Positions 15,170 to 16,227 of a DNA stretch of 16,227 nucleotides are shown piece by piece. The notes below the pieces were generated by a model, which had not been told where the DNA came from, did no database searches, and saw only the letters and a list, made by a program, of their open reading frames with translations. Positions within the stretch are counted from its first letter, which is position 1. Each line of letters opens with the position of its first letter. The stretch is from assembly GCA_052386635.1 (NCBI GenBank), contig JBQTJY010000103.1:1-16227 (forward strand). The letters run 5' to 3'. The DNA is from VHBM01 sp052386635 (GTDB lineage: Archaea; Thermoproteota; Nitrososphaeria; Nitrososphaerales; Nitrosopumilaceae). Both the position numbers and the translations under genes were made by a program.

Positions 15170-15177
15170 ATATTTAT
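15170..15177 (-). promoter_or_regulatory. TATA-like box for the rfcL operon
   Basis: Minus strand ATAAATAT, centred about 26 bases before GTG 15148. It lies in the 15149-15234 divergent region shared with the phosphatase gene. Confidence 0.45.
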
Positions 15178-15206
15178 GCGTTCAGTGAAATTTAATTCAA
15201 GTAGTC

Positions 15207-15214
15207 TTAAATTA
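15207..15214 (+). promoter_or_regulatory. TATA-like box for the phosphatase gene
   Basis: Plus strand TTAAATTA, centred about 25 bases before ATG 15235. It overlaps the alternative ATG at 15214. Another AT-rich candidate (AAATTTAATT, 15188-15197) would suit the 15214 start instead. Confidence 0.35.
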
Positions 15215-15234
15215 TGAAAAATTTGAGTAGATTT

Positions 15235-16035
15235 ATGCAAGTAATCGAGATTCTTCGTGAAGCTTCAAAGCAAGTTTATCAAAGTGTAAAAAACTTGGCA
15301 GGTACAAAAGATGCTGCGGGAGATTTTGGTAGAGGAGCTGGAGGAGATATCTCACGAAGAATAGATGTTGTTGCAGAAAAAGCTGTTCTTGATTATTTAA
15401 AAAAAATCAACTTTCAATGCGTTGTTTTAGGCGAGGAGTGTGGGCGTGTAGAGTTATCAGATAATCCAAAGGGATTTGTTATAATGGATGCAATTGATGG
15501 TTCTGCAAATGCCGTAAGGGGAATACCATTTTTTTGCTGTTCACTTGCGTTTGCGACAGACAACAAACTAAGTTCTGTAACTGATGGAGTTGTAACTGAT
15601 TTGCATTCAGGTGATATGTATTGGGCAACAAAAGGAAAAGGTGCCCTTATGAATGGAAAAAAAATCCAAGTACAAAAATCACTACCCATATACAAAATAA
15701 TTGGTGTTAATGTTTCAGGCTCAAGTCCTGAGCTAATCAAAAAGTTGCAACCGGTTTTTAAAAGTAGCAACCATACAAGACATCTTGGAGCAAATGCGTT
15801 AGAGCTTGCAATGTTTGCTCGAGGTTTGATTGATGTGTATATCGATCTACGAGAGAAGATTCGAGTTACTGATATGGCTGCAGGTTATTTGTTAGTAAAT
15901 GAAGCGGGTGGATTTGTTTTAGATTCTGATTTAAAACCACTTGATTCTGATCTTGGCTTTGAAACAAAGTTGTCCTTTATAGCTGCCGCAAATAAGAAAA
16001 TTCTTGATGAGATTGTATCTCAGATTAGTAAATAA
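15235..16035 (+). CDS. Inositol-1-monophosphatase / fructose-1,6-bisphosphatase family protein
   Basis: Metal-dependent sugar phosphatase; archaeal members often act on both inositol-1-phosphate and fructose-1,6-bisphosphate. 266 residues from ATG 15235. Metal-binding motifs (in this numbering) are GEEC with E67-E68, MDAIDGSAN with D85 and D88 (the family DPIDGS with Pro replaced by Ala), and VTDMAAG with D213. The upstream GGDISRRIDVVAE (36-48) is also typical. ATG 15214 would add seven residues; 15235 is preferred because homologues such as M. jannaschii MJ0109, from memory, begin at this point and a TATA-like box lies 25 bases before it. The gene diverges from the rfcL operon and its stop is 2 bases from the encoded CCA of the convergent tRNA-Asp. 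Roles in gluconeogenesis or inositol-lipid synthesis are both possible. Confidence 0.9.
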   Translation: MQVIEILREASKQVYQSVKNLAGTKDAAGDFGRGAGGDISRRIDVVAEKAVLDYLKKINFQCVVLGEECGRVELSDNPKGFVIMDAIDGSANAVRGIPFFCCSLAFATDNKLSSVTDGVVTDLHSGDMYWATKGKGALMNGKKIQVQKSLPIYKIIGVNVSGSSPELIKKLQPVFKSSNHTRHLGANALELAMFARGLIDVYIDLREKIRVTDMAAGYLLVNEAGGFVLDSDLKPLDSDLGFETKLSFIAAANKKILDEIVSQISK

Positions 16036-16037
16036 TG

Positions 16038-16115
16038 TGGCGCCCTTGGCGGGATTTGAACTCGCGTCTCAGCCGTGACAGGGCCGAATTCTAGACCGGA
16101 CTATACTACAAGGGC
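16038..16115 (-). tRNA. tRNA-Asp (anticodon GTC), CCA encoded
   Basis: The minus strand folds as a cloverleaf. The acceptor GCCCTTG pairs with CAAGGGC, followed by discriminator G (16041) and an encoded CCA (16038-16040). The anticodon stem CGGCC/GGCTG closes the loop CTGTCAC with anticodon GTC at 16077-16079. The T-loop TTCAAAT is normal. Two stems are imperfect: the T-stem has an A52-C62 mismatch, and the D-stem (GTAT against GAAT) contains an A-A mismatch plus wobble pairs. The two bases before the 5' end (GC) could also pair with G73 and C74, extending the acceptor stem. No intron is seen. Identity is clear from the anticodon and the discriminator G. Confidence 0.9.
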
Positions 16116-16140
16116 GCAGATCAAAAAAACAAAAGTCCCA

Positions 16141-16149
16141 GTTTAAAAG
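16141..16149 (-). promoter_or_regulatory. TATA-like box for tRNA-Asp
   Basis: Minus strand CTTTTAAAC, centred about 30 bases before the tRNA 5' end at 16115. This suits transcription starting a few bases before the mature tRNA. Confidence 0.5.
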
Positions 16150-16181
16150 TTTCGTAAGCTCAAATTTGTTGTAAAAGACTA

Positions 16182-16189
16182 AATTATAC
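16182..16189 (+). promoter_or_regulatory. TATA-like box for the tRNA at the right edge
   Basis: Plus strand AATTATAC, centred about 27 bases before the apparent tRNA 5' end at 16213. It points away from the tRNA-Asp promoter, so 16116-16212 is a divergent tRNA promoter region with no gene of its own. Confidence 0.5.
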
Positions 16190-16212
16190 ACGTCTGAGAA
16201 ATTTGCAAGGTG

Positions 16213-16227
16213 GGGTCTGTGGCGCAG
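16213..16227 (+). tRNA. 5' end of a second tRNA, cut by the window edge
   Basis: The last 15 bases, GGGTCTGTGGCGCAG, fit tRNA positions 1-15: acceptor GGGTCTG, U8, G9, D-stem GCGC, then A14-G15. A TATA-like box lies 27 bases upstream. The anticodon is outside the window; tRNA-Pro is a guess from the GGG acceptor start. Confidence 0.65.

Noticed and set aside
15414..15770. Minus-strand frame of 118 codons
   Set aside because: Antisense to the metal-site region of the phosphatase gene.
16043..16117. Drawing the tRNA-Asp acceptor stem as GCGCCCT with AGGGCGC
   Set aside because: This would leave two unpaired bases between the T-stem and acceptor and lose the discriminator G and CCA. Starting at GCCCTTG gives standard spacing.
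1..16227. CRISPR array, insertion sequence, phage or toxin-antitoxin module
   Set aside because: No regularly spaced repeats, transposase or integrase motifs, or small paired toxin genes were seen. Gene content is core metabolism and replication.

Overview
The window looks like chromosomal core DNA from an ammonia-oxidising archaeon of the Nitrososphaeria (Thaumarchaeota), most likely the Nitrosopumilales. The clues are a complex I operon without NuoE/F/G, a three-gene biotin-dependent acyl-CoA carboxylase of the type that fixes bicarbonate in the thaumarchaeal 3-hydroxypropionate/4-hydroxybutyrate cycle, an archaeal replication factor C large subunit, AT-rich DNA, and archaeal TATA boxes about 25 bases before start codons. 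The placement rests on gene content and order, not on a database search. No transposase, integrase, CRISPR array, phage gene or toxin system is visible.

Layout. Positions 1-8303 (minus strand) hold ten complex I genes transcribed right to left: nuoA, B, C, D, H, I, J, K, M and L; nuoL runs off the left edge. The genes abut or overlap, and one TATA-like element before nuoA probably drives them. Diverging from nuoA is a peroxiredoxin (8433-8906, plus). It converges on the carboxylase operon (8915-12472, minus): carboxyltransferase, then biotin carboxylase, then biotin carrier protein, with its own TATA box. Next comes a three-gene minus-strand operon (12547-15148): an unrecognised 374-residue protein, the clamp-loader large subunit RfcL and a small Cys-rich protein, joined by ATGA start/stop overlaps. 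Diverging from it is an inositol-monophosphatase/fructose-bisphosphatase family gene (15235-16035, plus). A tRNA-Asp(GTC) (minus) abuts its 3' end, and the first 15 bases of another tRNA (plus) close the window.

How the genes work together. The Nuo proteins should form a proton-translocating quinone-linked membrane complex with an unidentified soluble electron donor. The carboxylase makes malonyl-CoA and methylmalonyl-CoA for autotrophic carbon fixation, a pathway that consumes the reductant and ATP supplied by the respiratory chain. The sugar/inositol phosphatase fits gluconeogenesis or inositol-lipid synthesis downstream. RfcL loads the sliding clamp onto DNA.

Most of the window is ordinary housekeeping, and I do not see a clear new system. 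The best leads are non-canonical residues around the quinone site of complex I (NuoD, NuoA) with an odd charged tail on NuoC, the two uncharacterised proteins co-translated with RfcL, a peroxiredoxin lacking the canonical active-site proline, and a tRNA-Asp with stem mismatches. Several starts were moved from the longest open frame on the basis of Shine-Dalgarno or TATA positions; each entry says so.
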